64,000 nt of DNA, taken from Ficedula albicollis (taxonomy: Eukaryota > Chordata > Aves > Passeriformes > Muscicapidae). Positions 1-12,660 of the stretch are shown here, piece after piece. The notes beneath the pieces are model-generated. The model worked only from the letters and a program-made list of their open reading frames with translations. It did not search any database and was not told the origin of the DNA. The stretch is from contig NC_021681.1 in the NCBI RefSeq assembly GCF_000247815.1, forward strand, positions 17,083,634 to 17,147,633. Direction: 5' to 3'. The number at the start of each line of letters is the position of its first letter. Within the stretch, counting starts at the first letter, position 1. A program made the translations under genes and the position numbers.

Positions 1-67
1 GCGCGTGGGAAGGCGGCGGGGGACGTGCCCGGCGGCCGCCTCACCCTGCGCTCCGGCCGGCCCCGGG

Positions 68-423
<356 letters not shown>

Positions 424-585
424 TGCCCTTTACCGCATGCGGGAAAGGGCCTCGTCTCTGGCTCACCCTCCTGGGAGCGGACTAGGGTCCGCGCTGCAGG
501 GCGGGCGGAGGGGCGCACGGCGGCAAGGTGACCCCCCCACACACCCCCGAGAAGCGCGGAGGCACCGGGGCCGTTCGCCCTCGTC

Positions 586-1305
<720 letters not shown>

Positions 1306-1309
1306 TTTT

Positions 1310-1370
1310 NNNNNNNNNNNNNNNNNNNNNNNNNNNNNNNNNNNNNNNNNNNNNNNNNNNNNNNNNNNNN
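1310..1370. other. Assembly gap, 61 N
   Basis: Run of 61 undetermined bases directly after the second G run. The gap length may be nominal. Confidence 0.99.
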
Positions 1371-3477
1371 TCGCGGGCTGCGGCGGCGCCTCTCTTGTCC
1401 CCGGGTTCTGATTTCCCCGCTTCCCACCGGGATCGTGCCGAGAGCAGGGCCAGGGAGAAGGTAGAGCTCTCTGGCCCGGTGGTATGTGACTCTACACCGC
1501 TGTTATTCATTCCATAGACAAACAGCCCTGACACACCTATAATTAGAGGCTGTGTCCCAGTCTTGGCGCCAGAGGAGCCCTGCTGCTGCACCGTCCCTTG
1601 GTCTGGATGCTCCTGCACACATCTGTTTGTGTTGGACTGGGAAGGGAGAAGGGAGAATCTGTGATGCTCTCTGCAACCTGTTGCTACCACAAACTTCAAG
1701 ACCTGGCATCGTGATGGTGGTTAAACTGAGAGCATTTTCAGTGATGCGGGAAAGGTCAGGGCTGGAGATCTGTCCAGCTAAAATTCCCAAGAGTTAGTTG
1801 TTCCTTCACTGTGAGAATTGCTTGTAGTTTATTAACAACTCATTTTTAAAAGAGCTGTTGGACACAGTGAGAGATGGAAATTCTGACTGCTTGACTTGCT
1901 CTGTGTTTAACTTGGGGACTGCTTTGTCGCCCGTGTGCCTGGTGTGATGCAGCAGCTGTAGCCCAGTGATACACGAGAGGCCAAATGGTTGTGATCAGTC
2001 TCCAGGGAACAGGGCAGTGGAAGCCACTGACAGTGTAAAACTGTGGTGGAACCTGGCCAGTGTGGAGGAGGTGGCCTGGGATTTTTGTGTGAGTAGTGAA
2101 AGAAGGGAGGGAGGGAGCTTGTGTGTTTGTCTTACTCCACGCTCCTGGGTTGGTTTGGTTTGGTCAGGTTCGATCAACAGATGTTGTCTCCTCAAAGCTT
2201 TCTTCCTGAGAAAGTCTCTCTTCACTGCGCTGGCAGCCTGTGGGTGCCTCTGGAAACAGCATTTGTCTATTTAAGTAACCTGGTGATCTTAAATGCTTCT
2301 GCTGCCTCCCCTGAACAGTCTGCAGGATGGCAGAAACCCTCCCAGAAGGGAGCAGTGATCATGCTAGCAGGGCCAGGGCCATGCTCTTCCCTGCCATGTT
2401 CCCACGAGGCAGTGGCTCTCAGGAGTGAAAGTGCTCGCTGTCTGTGGGTGGTGGCAGCTGCAAAGGGCCGGCAGGAGGGGGAGAAGTCACCGCAGTGGAG
2501 CAGGAGCTCCCAGCAACTTTTAAACACCTCATGGTCGCTGCCGAAGCCGGCTGTGGCTGTGCTGCTGGCCCTGGGGAAGGGCCTCCCTGCTTTCCTTGGC
2601 TGGGATAGTGCTCACTGTGCTGAAGGATCTCGCTCCAGCTGATGGAGGAACAGAAGGGGAGGAGGATGCAAGCAGAGATGCCAGTGTTAAATCCAAGTGT
2701 TCTTAATGCGGGAACATAAAGTTGGATCCTTTCAGCCTGTTTGCTGAGCGACTTGGCATGACATTTTGACAGTGATCAATAGCAAAAACACACAAGCTCC
2801 TGCTCTGCTCACAGTGGAGGCTTGAACTGAACTAGCCAGGCACTGCTCTTGGAGCAGTGTAAAAATAGACTTCTTCCCCCACCCCATCCTGTTACACTTT
2901 AAGCTGCGAGCTGGATGCTGGAGCCTCCTCTCTGCTGCTGCGAGAAAGACCAGGCGTGTAATATTTGCCGTATGATTTTCCCCAGGCAGGGCAGAGACCA
3001 CAGCCTCTGCTAATGAGTCCCTGGGATTTGTTCCTGCTGTGGAGGTACTGAGCAGCGCTGGATGCCCGCAGCCCCGGAGCAGCAGCGCCCGTCCTTTGGA
3101 CGGGCTGCCGGCTCTCCATGGCATTGCAGGAGCTTGCGTGGACTGTGCTAAGATGGGCAATCAGCCAGCTCTGCTGCTCTTGAGCATATATGCAGGCGGC
3201 CAGCTCTGTCTGTTTGGGAGCTCAGAGGTGAAACAGAGCAGTCTCTTTTTTAGATGGCTGCTCTGGCAAGGCTGACTTGGATTGAGATTCGCCCCCATGT
3301 TTTCCCGTTCCCAAGGAGGAGCCAGAATGTGGCGACCAAATCACAGAACAAATCTGTGTGAAGAAAAACCAGCTCCTGCTCTTGCTCTCAGACTGTGTTT
3401 TTCACACCTGATCTGCAGCTTCTCTGACCCAGACACCTGGAATCGGGGTGACTTCTCTGCTTTTCTGCTCCTTCCAG
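1371..3477 (+). other. PTMA: PTMA intron 1 (readable part)
   Basis: Sequence between the damaged first-exon region and the exon 2 acceptor. GC content falls from the CpG-rich left end towards exon 2. It ends in a pyrimidine-rich tract and CAG at 3475-3477. I see no other gene or recognisable repeat here; the ORFs are short and non-homologous. The true 5' end of the intron is not visible because exon 1 is missing. Confidence 0.7.
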
Positions 3478-3549
3478 GATCTAAAAGAGAAGAAGGAAGT
3501 TGTTGAAGAAACAGAAAATGGCAGAGATGCACCAGCCAATGGCAATGCT
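3478..3549 (+). CDS. PTMA: Prothymosin alpha, coding exon 2
   Basis: This exon encodes 24 residues starting DLKEKKEVVEETENGRDAPA and ending NGNA, the second-exon segment of prothymosin alpha. Prothymosin alpha is a small, intrinsically disordered, very acidic nuclear protein linked to linker-histone H1 binding, chromatin decondensation, proliferation and apoptosome control. The exon is bounded by CAG at 3475-3477 and GTGAGT at 3550, and is exactly 72 bases in phase 0. It lies in the thymosin alpha-1 portion of the precursor, whose first 15 residues would come from the missing exon 1. The Thr at the twelfth exon codon replaces Ala of the human protein. Confidence 0.97.
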
Positions 3550-4217
3550 GTGAGTATGGCTGCAATCTGCTGGGAGAGGCGGTCTGTACACCAATGCCTT
3601 TTTGTTTTCTTCTTGCTTTCGCTGCAAGTTTGTCCCTAGTACTGCTGAGAGGAGATGCCTGTAAATGGCAGCCCTGAGCCCTGCAGAGCCCCGCAGCCTT
3701 TGGCACTTCATTACAGACACTCTCAGCCTGTGGGCCGTTCATGTGTGTGCAGAAGAGAAGGGCTGGGCTTGGATTCCCTCCCTGACAGCTGTGTGAGGCT
3801 GTCCAGTACCACCTCTTCCCTAGGCAGGGATAAAGAGGAAAAAAATTAAAAAGCCCACTAGGATTTACAGTGTTACAACCAGTTGAGCTAGGAAATATAT
3901 CATGTACGAGTAAACTGGTTGGTTTCCTCTTTTAACATGCTAGGGGAAAATCACTGTGCCACATTTCAGTGTGTTATGAGAGCCATTGCAGGCTTTGTCT
4001 CCAAGCTGCAGGCCAAGTTACTGTGGGCTTGATCCTTCGTGCTGGGGCTGTCTGGGTTGTGTGGAGGCAGGCAGAAAGCGGGATGTGTGCGCAGGGCTCC
4101 GGTGGGCTGGTGCTTTGCTTTCAGCAGGAAAGGTGGGAACACGGACTTGTGCTGAATGTGTCTTCCACCTTCTCCCTTCCCAGTGCATTTTTTTAAGTGA
4201 TGTTTTGTCTTGCCAAG
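3550..4217 (+). other. PTMA: PTMA intron 2
   Basis: Intron with GTGAGT donor and an acceptor at 4216-4217. No other gene or repeat recognised. Confidence 0.9.
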
Positions 4218-4314
4218 GAGAATGAGGAAAACGGAGAGCAGGAGGCTGATAACGAAGTAGACGAAGAGGAGGAAGAAGGTGGTGAAGAAGAGGACGAGGA
4301 GGAAGAGGGTGATG
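4218..4314 (+). CDS. PTMA: Prothymosin alpha, coding exon 3 (acidic core)
   Basis: The exon encodes 32 residues plus the first base of a Gly codon. It begins ENEENGEQEADNEVD and continues as an almost pure Glu/Asp tract, the acidic core that gives prothymosin its extreme negative charge and histone affinity. The donor is GTAACT at 4315, so the Gly codon is split G|GT into exon 4. The acceptor reads AAG-GAG (4215-4220), a tandem NAGNAG acceptor that could include or skip the first Glu codon. With the 15 expected exon 1 residues the full protein would be 111 residues, the human length. The GAG/GAA-rich codons are typical of the family and not evidence of slippage. Confidence 0.97.
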
Positions 4315-6838
4315 GTAACTTTGTTTGTTCCCCCCATCCCAGCGCGGTGTCCTGCTCTGGACAGCAGGCTCCCGGGAAGCTGAGGCGAGCAGAGAGCAGC
4401 ATCTCCCCCTCGTGGCTGCGGGCAGAGAGCTCCCGCCAGCCAGGCTCGCTCCTTCCTTGCTTGCCTGAGCCACCGCTGCTGGGAGTGAAGTCAGCCTTGA
4501 ATCCCTTCCAGCAGGTTGAGGGCAGATTCCTTCCTCCCTCTCTCTGGCCAGACGGCACCGTACCGTGGCGCTGAATAAGCGCATTAGCCCTTCCGTGCGA
4601 GTAGTAAAATCTGCCCTTGACTCCTGCGAGCACAGCTGCTGCTGCAGACACCAGCGCCGGCCAGTGGGGCAGGGGCAGCTCTGGTGGCCATGCCTTGGCT
4701 CAGGCACAGGGGTGTGTCACTATCCTTGTTCATGGAGCAGAGTGCTGAGAGGCTCATGCAGCCCTCTTTCCCAGCGTGGATGCCATGTGGAAATGAGCAG
4801 AGGAACCTGTGGCTCTTACCTGCTCCTCCAGCTGGAGTAGATAGGCTTGCTTTAAACCTTCTATGCTTGCAGTGTCCCATGTCTCCCTGCCCTCTGCTGC
4901 TTCCTGACCTGACCCAGCCTGGAAGTGGGTTTTGGCAGCAGTGACTTGCCAAATCACTTCTCAGCCTCCCTACTATTATTTTTTTTCCCAAGATCTGCTT
5001 GGATGAATAATGTTGTTTATTTTTATCGCTTGCTAAGGCTGGGAGAAAACTGTTCTTGTTATGCCGAGATGAACTCGGGGCCCCTGATTATCTGCTACTA
5101 GGTTAATCCCCTGTGAATTTTTGGTTTACGTGCTGACCTACTAACCTGATGGCTAGTTTTGGGTGATAGGGACAGGGCTGAAAATTTAATGACCATTAAA
5201 CCAGTGCTTATTCAGAGAGTGTGAGCTGGAAAAGCCACCTCCTTTGGGATGGCACTCTCTCAGCAGCCTGCTGTGCCCTTCAGTAGGAATTGGTTCACTA
5301 GGAAAAACTGGGAATTGTGACCCTCTTTAACTTGTGGTTTTAATCCCTGCGGACAGATGCAGCACTGCTGTGTACTGTCCTGAGCTCATTTACCCCCAGC
5401 CCTACTTCAGGCTGGATGAGATGGGGAATACTTGGCTCTCCCCGCTCCTCTCGGGCAGGAGCAGGGAGGATGCAGGCGCATGTGTGGGGTGGAAGTGTTG
5501 CTTGGATACTGCTGTGACAAACCCAGGGAGCTCTGGTCCCGCAGTGCCAGCCCTGCTCTTCCCAGCTCACCGAGCACAGGCACGATTTGGCACGCGGTGC
5601 CTGGAGACGCCAATGCCTTGTGGGGATCCGGCACAGGCTCTGACCGCTGGCACCGGCTCTGTCCGTGCTTGCTGCCCTCGGGTGATCCCTGCCTGAGAAG
5701 CTGCACCTGAGCACTGCAGGAGAGAGATTTAAAGGCAGCAAGTCCAGCTTGCATCAGCTTTTTTAGCCAAGACTTGCAGCCAAACTCCCGGGGTTTGACA
5801 GCAGAGGAGAGCTTGAGGGTATATTTTCCTCCTTTCACATCTCTCCACCCCATCTCATTATTTGCTTTGTTTAAAGCAGCTCAAAGAACTAAAAATGCTC
5901 CCAATCAGCTTGGCACTGTCACCTGACCTGCCGGCCAGTCCAGTGCCATGTGATGGCTGCCGGGGTGTTGATCCATCACTGGAAGCTAATCTTGGCCCTT
6001 CCCACCGCATGGGCCACACCGCAGCTGGGTACACGTCAGGAGAAGGGAAGGGAGGATGGGCTGACCTTAATCCCCCCGGCTGTCCATACGTGTGGCTCAT
6101 GGTGGTGCTTTAAAGCCAGCTTACTGGCCTTAACTCTCCTAAGTTTTAGTAGTGTCTCCTGTTACACAAGAGACTTGTCTTGACAGCCGAGAAGCTGTTC
6201 TGCCTCTGAGCTTGCCCCTGAGCCCCCAAAACTGGCCGCAGGTGATTGACTCAGTCGTTCTGATCCACTGCCCTATTTGAGCTCAAAGTGGGTCAAAGCC
6301 CAGAGCTCACTGCTCATCCTCCTGGCTGCCTCTAAGATAAGTTGGAAGCATTTGTTTGCCGTTCTGATAATTAGAAAGTGTTCTGACTCAGAACTAATGC
6401 GTTCTGGCTCTCTTAACTCATTAAAGATGGACTAATAGCTGCGAAGGGAAGCAGAAGTAATCTGGAGTGGTTAGGCAGAACAGACACTAGAAAGAGTTTT
6501 TTCCTCTCTTTTTTCCCCCCGGTTTTGCAGTGATTTTGGCACTCATGGTAGGTGGTGGTTTTTCCATCTCACTGTCTGTGTTCCAAATGCAGTGTGAACC
6601 AGACTGAGGCTGCCAATCCTTATTTTCCCTTTGGTGGGTCAGGTCAGTTGGGGGATGCCCAGAAAGCCACCGTGTCATCTGTCACCTGTTGTCCTGAGCA
6701 GGGTCTGTGCCACCTGGGGAGATGGGGACATGGCATCGCAGTGTGGGAGTGAGCCAGGATTAAACCCAGAGGGGGAGGTGTGTGGTACTGGAACTCTCCC
6801 AGAGGGTCTCACATTTCCTCCCTTTGTACTCCATGCAG
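4315..6838 (+). other. PTMA: PTMA intron 3
   Basis: Largest readable PTMA intron, from GTAACT at 4315 to TGCAG at 6834-6838. It contains only short GC-rich ORFs without recognisable homology. I identified no transposon, snoRNA or second gene. Confidence 0.88.
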
Positions 6839-6912
6839 GTGAGGAAGAGGATGGTGATGACGACGACGAAGCTGAGGGAGCCACAGGCAAACGGGCAGCT
6901 GAGGATGATGAG
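6839..6912 (+). CDS. PTMA: Prothymosin alpha, coding exon 4
   Basis: The exon starts with the last two bases of the split Gly codon and encodes 24 further residues: EEEDGDDDDEAEGATGKRAA followed by EDDE. This completes the acidic region and supplies the short GKRAA stretch shared with mammalian prothymosins. Acceptor CAG is at 6836-6838 and donor GTAGGA at 6913. The reading frame joins perfectly with exons 3 and 5. Confidence 0.97.
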
Positions 6913-7368
6913 GTAGGAGGAGTAGGCAACCCCTCAGAGCCACACATGGTCCTCAGGGGGCTTGGGAGGAGGGAAGAGTGTCAGTGGGGCCAGAGGGGCT
7001 GGGTCGGGCTTAGCTCTGGGGCTGGGATGCTCTGCCTGTGCGCCCGTTGTCTCCAGGGATACAGCCCAGTTCTGTTTATACATTGGCCTGGTTAGGGGGG
7101 TGTCTGCTCCCACCCAGTGGAGCCCTGGCCCTGGGCTGGGGAGCCCTGGAATGTTCGTGGCAGGCCTGGGTGGGGGCACCTGGGGATCCCTGAGTAAACA
7201 GGATTTTGTTTGAGCGGGGGAAGCACCTGTGGTGCTCAGACCTTGTACCTGAAGCAGGAGAGGGGCCTGAAACTCCCCTGCCTCACTCCCTGCCTTGGGG
7301 TGACTCTTGCCTGCCCGCTGCAGCCCTACTCCCCATCCCCTCTCCTGACGGCTTTGCTTTCCCCCCAG
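6913..7368 (+). other. PTMA: PTMA intron 4
   Basis: GC-rich 456-base intron ending in a strong pyrimidine tract and CCCCCCAG. Nothing else recognised. Confidence 0.9.
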
Positions 7369-7416
7369 GATGATGACGTCGATCCCAAGAAGCAGAAAAC
7401 CGATGAAGATGACTAG
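7369..7416 (+). CDS. PTMA: Prothymosin alpha, last coding exon
   Basis: The exon encodes DDDVDPKKQKTDEDD and a TAG stop at 7414-7416. The KKQK basic cluster near the C terminus is the nuclear-localisation signal of prothymosin alpha, and the preceding DDVD is the position cleaved by caspase-3 in the human protein (family knowledge). Pro replaces Thr just before KKQK relative to human. Acceptor AG is at 7367-7368. The intact spliced gene structure excludes a processed PTMA retrocopy. Confidence 0.97.
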   Translation, partial: DDDVDPKKQKTDEDD

Positions 7417-7576
7417 GCAGCAAATTATTATTATTTTTTTTTTTAAATAAGGAGGAAAACAAACCCACAAAAAAGGCCAGCGTGTCCTCTTCACCCTTGG
7501 GTCCCCCCTTGGGACTCCTGTTGCAGCCCCCTTTCCCACACACACCCCTTCCTCCCCCCTCCGCCGTGGTCATCCT

Positions 7577-8691
<1,115 letters not shown>

Positions 8692-8806
8692 CTTCCCCCA
8701 CAGACCCCCTCCCCCCCAAGCACCAAAACTTCAAGGCCCTGCTTTCTTTCTTAAAAGTACTTTAAAGGAGAATTTGTTTGTATTTTTTATTTACATTTTA
8801 TATTTT

Positions 8807-8814
8807 TGTACATA
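8807..8814 (+). promoter_or_regulatory. PTMA: Pumilio-type element (TGTACATA) in PTMA 3' UTR
   Basis: TGTACATA matches the UGUANAUA consensus of Pumilio proteins exactly and lies in the conserved part of the UTR. Binding is inferred, not shown. Confidence 0.4.
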
Positions 8815-9209
8815 TTGTTAGGAGGTCCGCCATTTTTAAGTGATCTCGGATTGACCAAAAGGGGGGCTTTGAAGTGTATATCTCTCTTGTTACCTATCTC
8901 TGACTTTACTTGTGGTGTGACCAGGCCCAAACCATTATCTCAAAGGAGAATAAAACAAAACCTTGTAAAAAAAAAATTAAAAAAAGACAAAAATGCAAAA
9001 AAAAAAATTACAATCTTATTCTGAGCATTCCAGTAACTTTTTTTGTGTATGTACTTTAGCTGTACCATAGATCGTGGTTTGTATGAGGTGGCAAGGCCAA
9101 AGATAAAAAGGTTTTCTTTTTTTTTTCTGTCTATGAAGTTGCTGTTTATTTTTATTTTTTTCTTTTTTTTTGGCCTGTTTGATGTATGTGTGAAACAATG
9201 TTGTCCAAC

Positions 9210-9215
9210 AATAAA
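9210..9215 (+). terminator. PTMA: PTMA poly(A) signal AATAAA
   Basis: Canonical AATAAA follows the conserved GTTGTCCAAC block, with a U/GU-rich stretch (ATTTTATTTTGCTGAGTTGT) directly downstream. Cleavage is expected near 9230-9240. Confidence 0.85.
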
Positions 9216-9240
9216 CCGGAATTTTATTTTGCTGAGTTGT

Positions 9241-11237
9241 CCTAACAAGGCTGCCTCCCAACTGCTGCTTTTTGTTTTAGTTTTCATTTGTTTTAGTTTT
9301 TTATTTCTTTCTTCCCTTCTTTATCTCCTTTCTTTCTTTGCTTTGGACTTGGGCTGGGAAGAGAGAGGGGGTGCTGCGTGTTGATGGGGGAGGGTTGGGG
9401 CTGTGCTGTCGCCCTGCTGCTGTTGGGGGTAGGGGAGGCAGTGTCTTTCCATGGCTGTATTCCTGTGGAGAGCTGCACCACTGTCCCCAGCATGGCCTCT
9501 GCATGATCCTGCATGCTCTGGCTGCCCTTGGCAAGAGGTAGTGATGGGTTAGGCTGGGAAACGTGGACGGGGAGTCTGGGGCAGCTGGGTGTAGTTTGCT
9601 TAGCAATTCTCCTGTCTGCAGCCAAATTCACTGGGGATTACTTGCCTTGTGTAGTGGGGATAAGAAACCCATCCCCAAAATCGTTTCTTGCAGTATCTGC
9701 TGCAGGTGCTTGACCCCAGGTTGTGGGGTGGGGAGAGCTCAGGCAATGTAAATGCCTGCCCTCCCTTGGGGTTTGAGCGCTGCTGGCAGTGGGGCAGGAG
9801 TCGGTGTCAGCAGGGATGGGATTCAGCCAGAACTGGTCCTGGGGGGCTGCTCGAGCCTGCACTGGTCACCCAGCAATTTCTGGGGAGCCAAGTTAAAGGT
9901 TTGGTGGTGAGACCCTGGGGAGCTAGGCTTAGGTTTATTTGTTGTGCTCTCTAACAAACCAATAAGGCTGTAACTTAGCTTAAGCCTCTGCTGCTTTGCT
10001 CCTAACCTTACTCCAACTCATTTTTCCTGCGTTCTCCAGGGTTTTGGAGCTTGGAAAAGCTCAGCCTGCTCCAGCAGGTGTGTGGAGTTTGCAAGAACCT
10101 GCTTTGTATCTGTGCTCCCAAACGCTCTCCCTGGCTCCAGGGAGTCCCCTTTCCCTACTGATCCAGGCTGTGCCAAAGCCTCACCAGATGGTCTCGTTTC
10201 CTCCTCTCACGCTGAAATCCCAGCAGTTCGTGTTTAGATGCTGGGAGATGATTCCTATTTTACTTTTTTTTTTTTTTTTTAAGAGGAACCAATGTGCATT
10301 TAATGTACTGGCTGCAAGGGTCACAGCCCCTCCTGATCCCCAGGAGCAGCCAGGTCGCTTACTCTGTACTTACACCTTAATTATCCAATGAATTGTGGTG
10401 CTGGCTAATAGCTTATCAGATTTACTGCCTCGATGTGCAGGCCTGCTCCAGCCCTGCCGGGGTGAGGGGAGCTTGTGGCAGGGCTGGAGGCAGCACTAGG
10501 TTTGGTTATCAAGTCCTCCCACAGCATGTGGCAAACGGTGCCGCCGAGTGTCACCGTGCTGCTGGGTGGGGCAGTGTTGGGGGTCGCAGCCACATCCTCG
10601 TGTCCGCACCAGGGCTGCCCCATGCGTGGCTCCTGCCTCATGGTGGGATGGTGCAAGACTCAAGCCGGTACTTGCAGATTTGCAAGGCAAATTATTCAAA
10701 TAAGCTTCTGCAGCTGTGTAGACAAGAGCTGGCTCCAGGTGTCCCTGAAATGTGGGGACCATGCACACACAAAGCTGGTTTGAGGGCCCAGGGTGTGGAG
10801 ATTTTGAGGGAGCAGTGGCCTTACTGTCCCCATTGCAGAGAAGGACTTGTTCTTCCCAAACCTGGCAGTCTTGGGTCATGGGATCCATTTGGTGTGGGGT
10901 AAATCTGGAGGCTGCCCCCAGCCTCCCAGGTGGGTGTACTATTGATGGGTAGGGCATGGAGCAGCCAGGGTGGTGTGGGCAGGTCAGAGCCCCAGCCCCA
11001 CAGCTCCTGGTCTACCCCCGCTGCCCTGAGCCCCCAGAGCCACGTGTGTGGAGAGAGCAGCCCACTTCCCGGGCCCCACATCCCGGGTGTTTCTGCACCC
11101 ATCTCTACCCTCTCGTGGCTCGTCCCCAGTGGCTCCGGCTGGTGCCACCCCATGGCCCCGGGGGTGCTCTGGTGTGGCCAGTGCCGGGACTGGGGCTGAG
11201 GCTCAGCTCCGGCCATGGATCCTCGCAGGGATCCTGC
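9241..11237. other. Intergenic, PTMA downstream region
   Basis: T-rich near 9280-9340, then moderately GC-rich. It contains a T tract near 10264-10280. ORFs are short and give no recognisable protein. No tRNA, repeat or gene recognised. Confidence 0.7.
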
Positions 11238-11575
11238 CCCCAGCCAATCCCCACGTGGCAGCTCAGCCAAGCAGCCAATCCCGCGCTGCCACCTGGCCCT
11301 TCCTGCCTCATGCTGCCTCCACCAATCACAACCAAACAACACTCTGGTCTGACCAATCGTCTGCTGCCACCTGGCGCTCCCCCACAGCCAACCACGTGCT
11401 GCCACTTGTCTCTGCTGCTGCCTCACCCTTGCAGCAGCAGCCCACCAATCACAGCGTGGGGGGGACTGTATTGAGCCAATCAGAAGCTGCTGCCTTCCAT
11501 CTGCCCCAGCCAATCAGGGGCAGCCACACCCTGCCAGGAGCTATAAAGGCCCTTCAGCTCTCGGGCTGTACCAGC
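11238..11575 (+). promoter_or_regulatory. Array of seven CCAAT boxes plus TATA box, candidate promoter
   Basis: Seven perfect CCAAT pentamers on the + strand begin at 11245, 11276, 11323, 11353, 11445, 11476 and 11510, with an eighth near-match (CCAAC) at 11388. Most neighbours are 30-35 bases apart, close to three helical turns. Several sit in a repeated context, AGCCAATC followed by CTGCCACCTGG, suggesting the array grew by duplication. CACGTG E-boxes occur near 11253 and 11392. A TATAAA at 11542-11547 lies 28 bases after the last CCAAT, predicting a start near 11570. This resembles NF-Y-driven promoters. The downstream transcript is not identified; a degenerate minisatellite is the main alternative. 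Confidence 0.5.
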
Positions 11576-12546
11576 AGCAGGGGTGATGCCAGGGTGGAGG
11601 GGTTGTTGTCCTTTGGAAGGGGCTGCCCTTGGAAAAGGCTCCTACCTAGAGAGTCCTGGAAGGATGTAGCGGAGCAGGGTGGTTTTTTGGTGCCCGATGC
11701 CGCAGGGGCCAAGTGAATCCGAAATGCCAGAGGCACTGCTTGCCTGGGTGATGTCTTGGGACAAGGACCTGGAGCAGCAGGTCCCCGCAGCAGGCGAAGG
11801 CTTGCAGGAGTCGTGCCAGCTGAAGGTGCCTGTGCAGGGTCTGCCTGCGGGCACCTGGAGAATCCCACCTGCCCGGATGGAGGTGATCCCAGCCCTGCCT
11901 GGAGGCCCGGGCTGTTCTCTGTGGGGGCTGATGCCACAGCACAGAAGGTGAAGAGCATGCAGCCATGGGGTGCCTTCGGGCACTGAGTGGTGCTGGGGCC
12001 GTCACCCAGAGCTATCACAGGTCACACGTTCAGCTGCGACCTGCAGAACTGCCAGTGCCACCCCCCGCCTGCAGACACCGCGTGTCACGAGGGATTCGAG
12101 TCCTGCTTGAGCTGCTGGTCACACTGGTCCTGGAGACTGTGGAGGGAAGTGGCTGAAGCTGTCCTGAGGTGTGCTGGCTGGCTGGCTGCTGCCCTCTGAG
12201 GATGGGTGAGGCAGCTCCCACCTGAACTATCGGGGGAGCCTCGTATGCGCCAGGAAGGACTCGGGCTGTGCCGATGTGCTCCAGTGGCTGCTTAAACCAA
12301 GGGCAGCCCTTCCCGAGGATTCTGCTGTGTCTAGGCCTCAGCTGAAGCCACCTTTGTGCAGCTCAGCAAGCAGCTGGACTTAGAACAACTCCCGTGTGGT
12401 TGGGCTGATGCACATCACTCCAGTGGAGCTGTCCTGTCAGAGGTCACAGCCAGAAGTACCAGTGGGGCTGAGCCCGTGCCCTGTGGACAACTGGGCTGGG
12501 CCTGGGCCAGAACAGCTGCCTCCAGTCCTGACGTGCCCATAGTGGG

Positions 12547-12660
12547 TTAGTTGTGCTGCACCAGCTGCAGCTTTTGGTTAGCCTCATCCAAAACTTCTTG
12601 TTGCACCTTGACAACCTTCATGAAATTTGGAGCACCTTGGGGGCTCAGTGGAGAACCTGC
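12547..12660 (-). other. Candidate terminal coding exon, unknown gene
   Basis: Read on the minus strand, a pyrimidine-rich stretch and CCCCACAG (ending at 12661) precede 37 open codons and a TAA at 12547-12549. The peptide contains FMKVVKVQQEVLDEANQKLQ, which looks like an amphipathic helix or coiled coil rather than random GC-rich translation. The exon would be exactly in phase 0. I do not recognise the protein and found no convincing upstream exon. Chance or a pseudogene fragment is quite possible. Confidence 0.2.

Noticed and set aside
4018..4707. Minus-strand Ser/Leu-rich ORFs over PTMA exon 3
   Set aside because: They are the antisense of the GAG/GAA acidic repeat.
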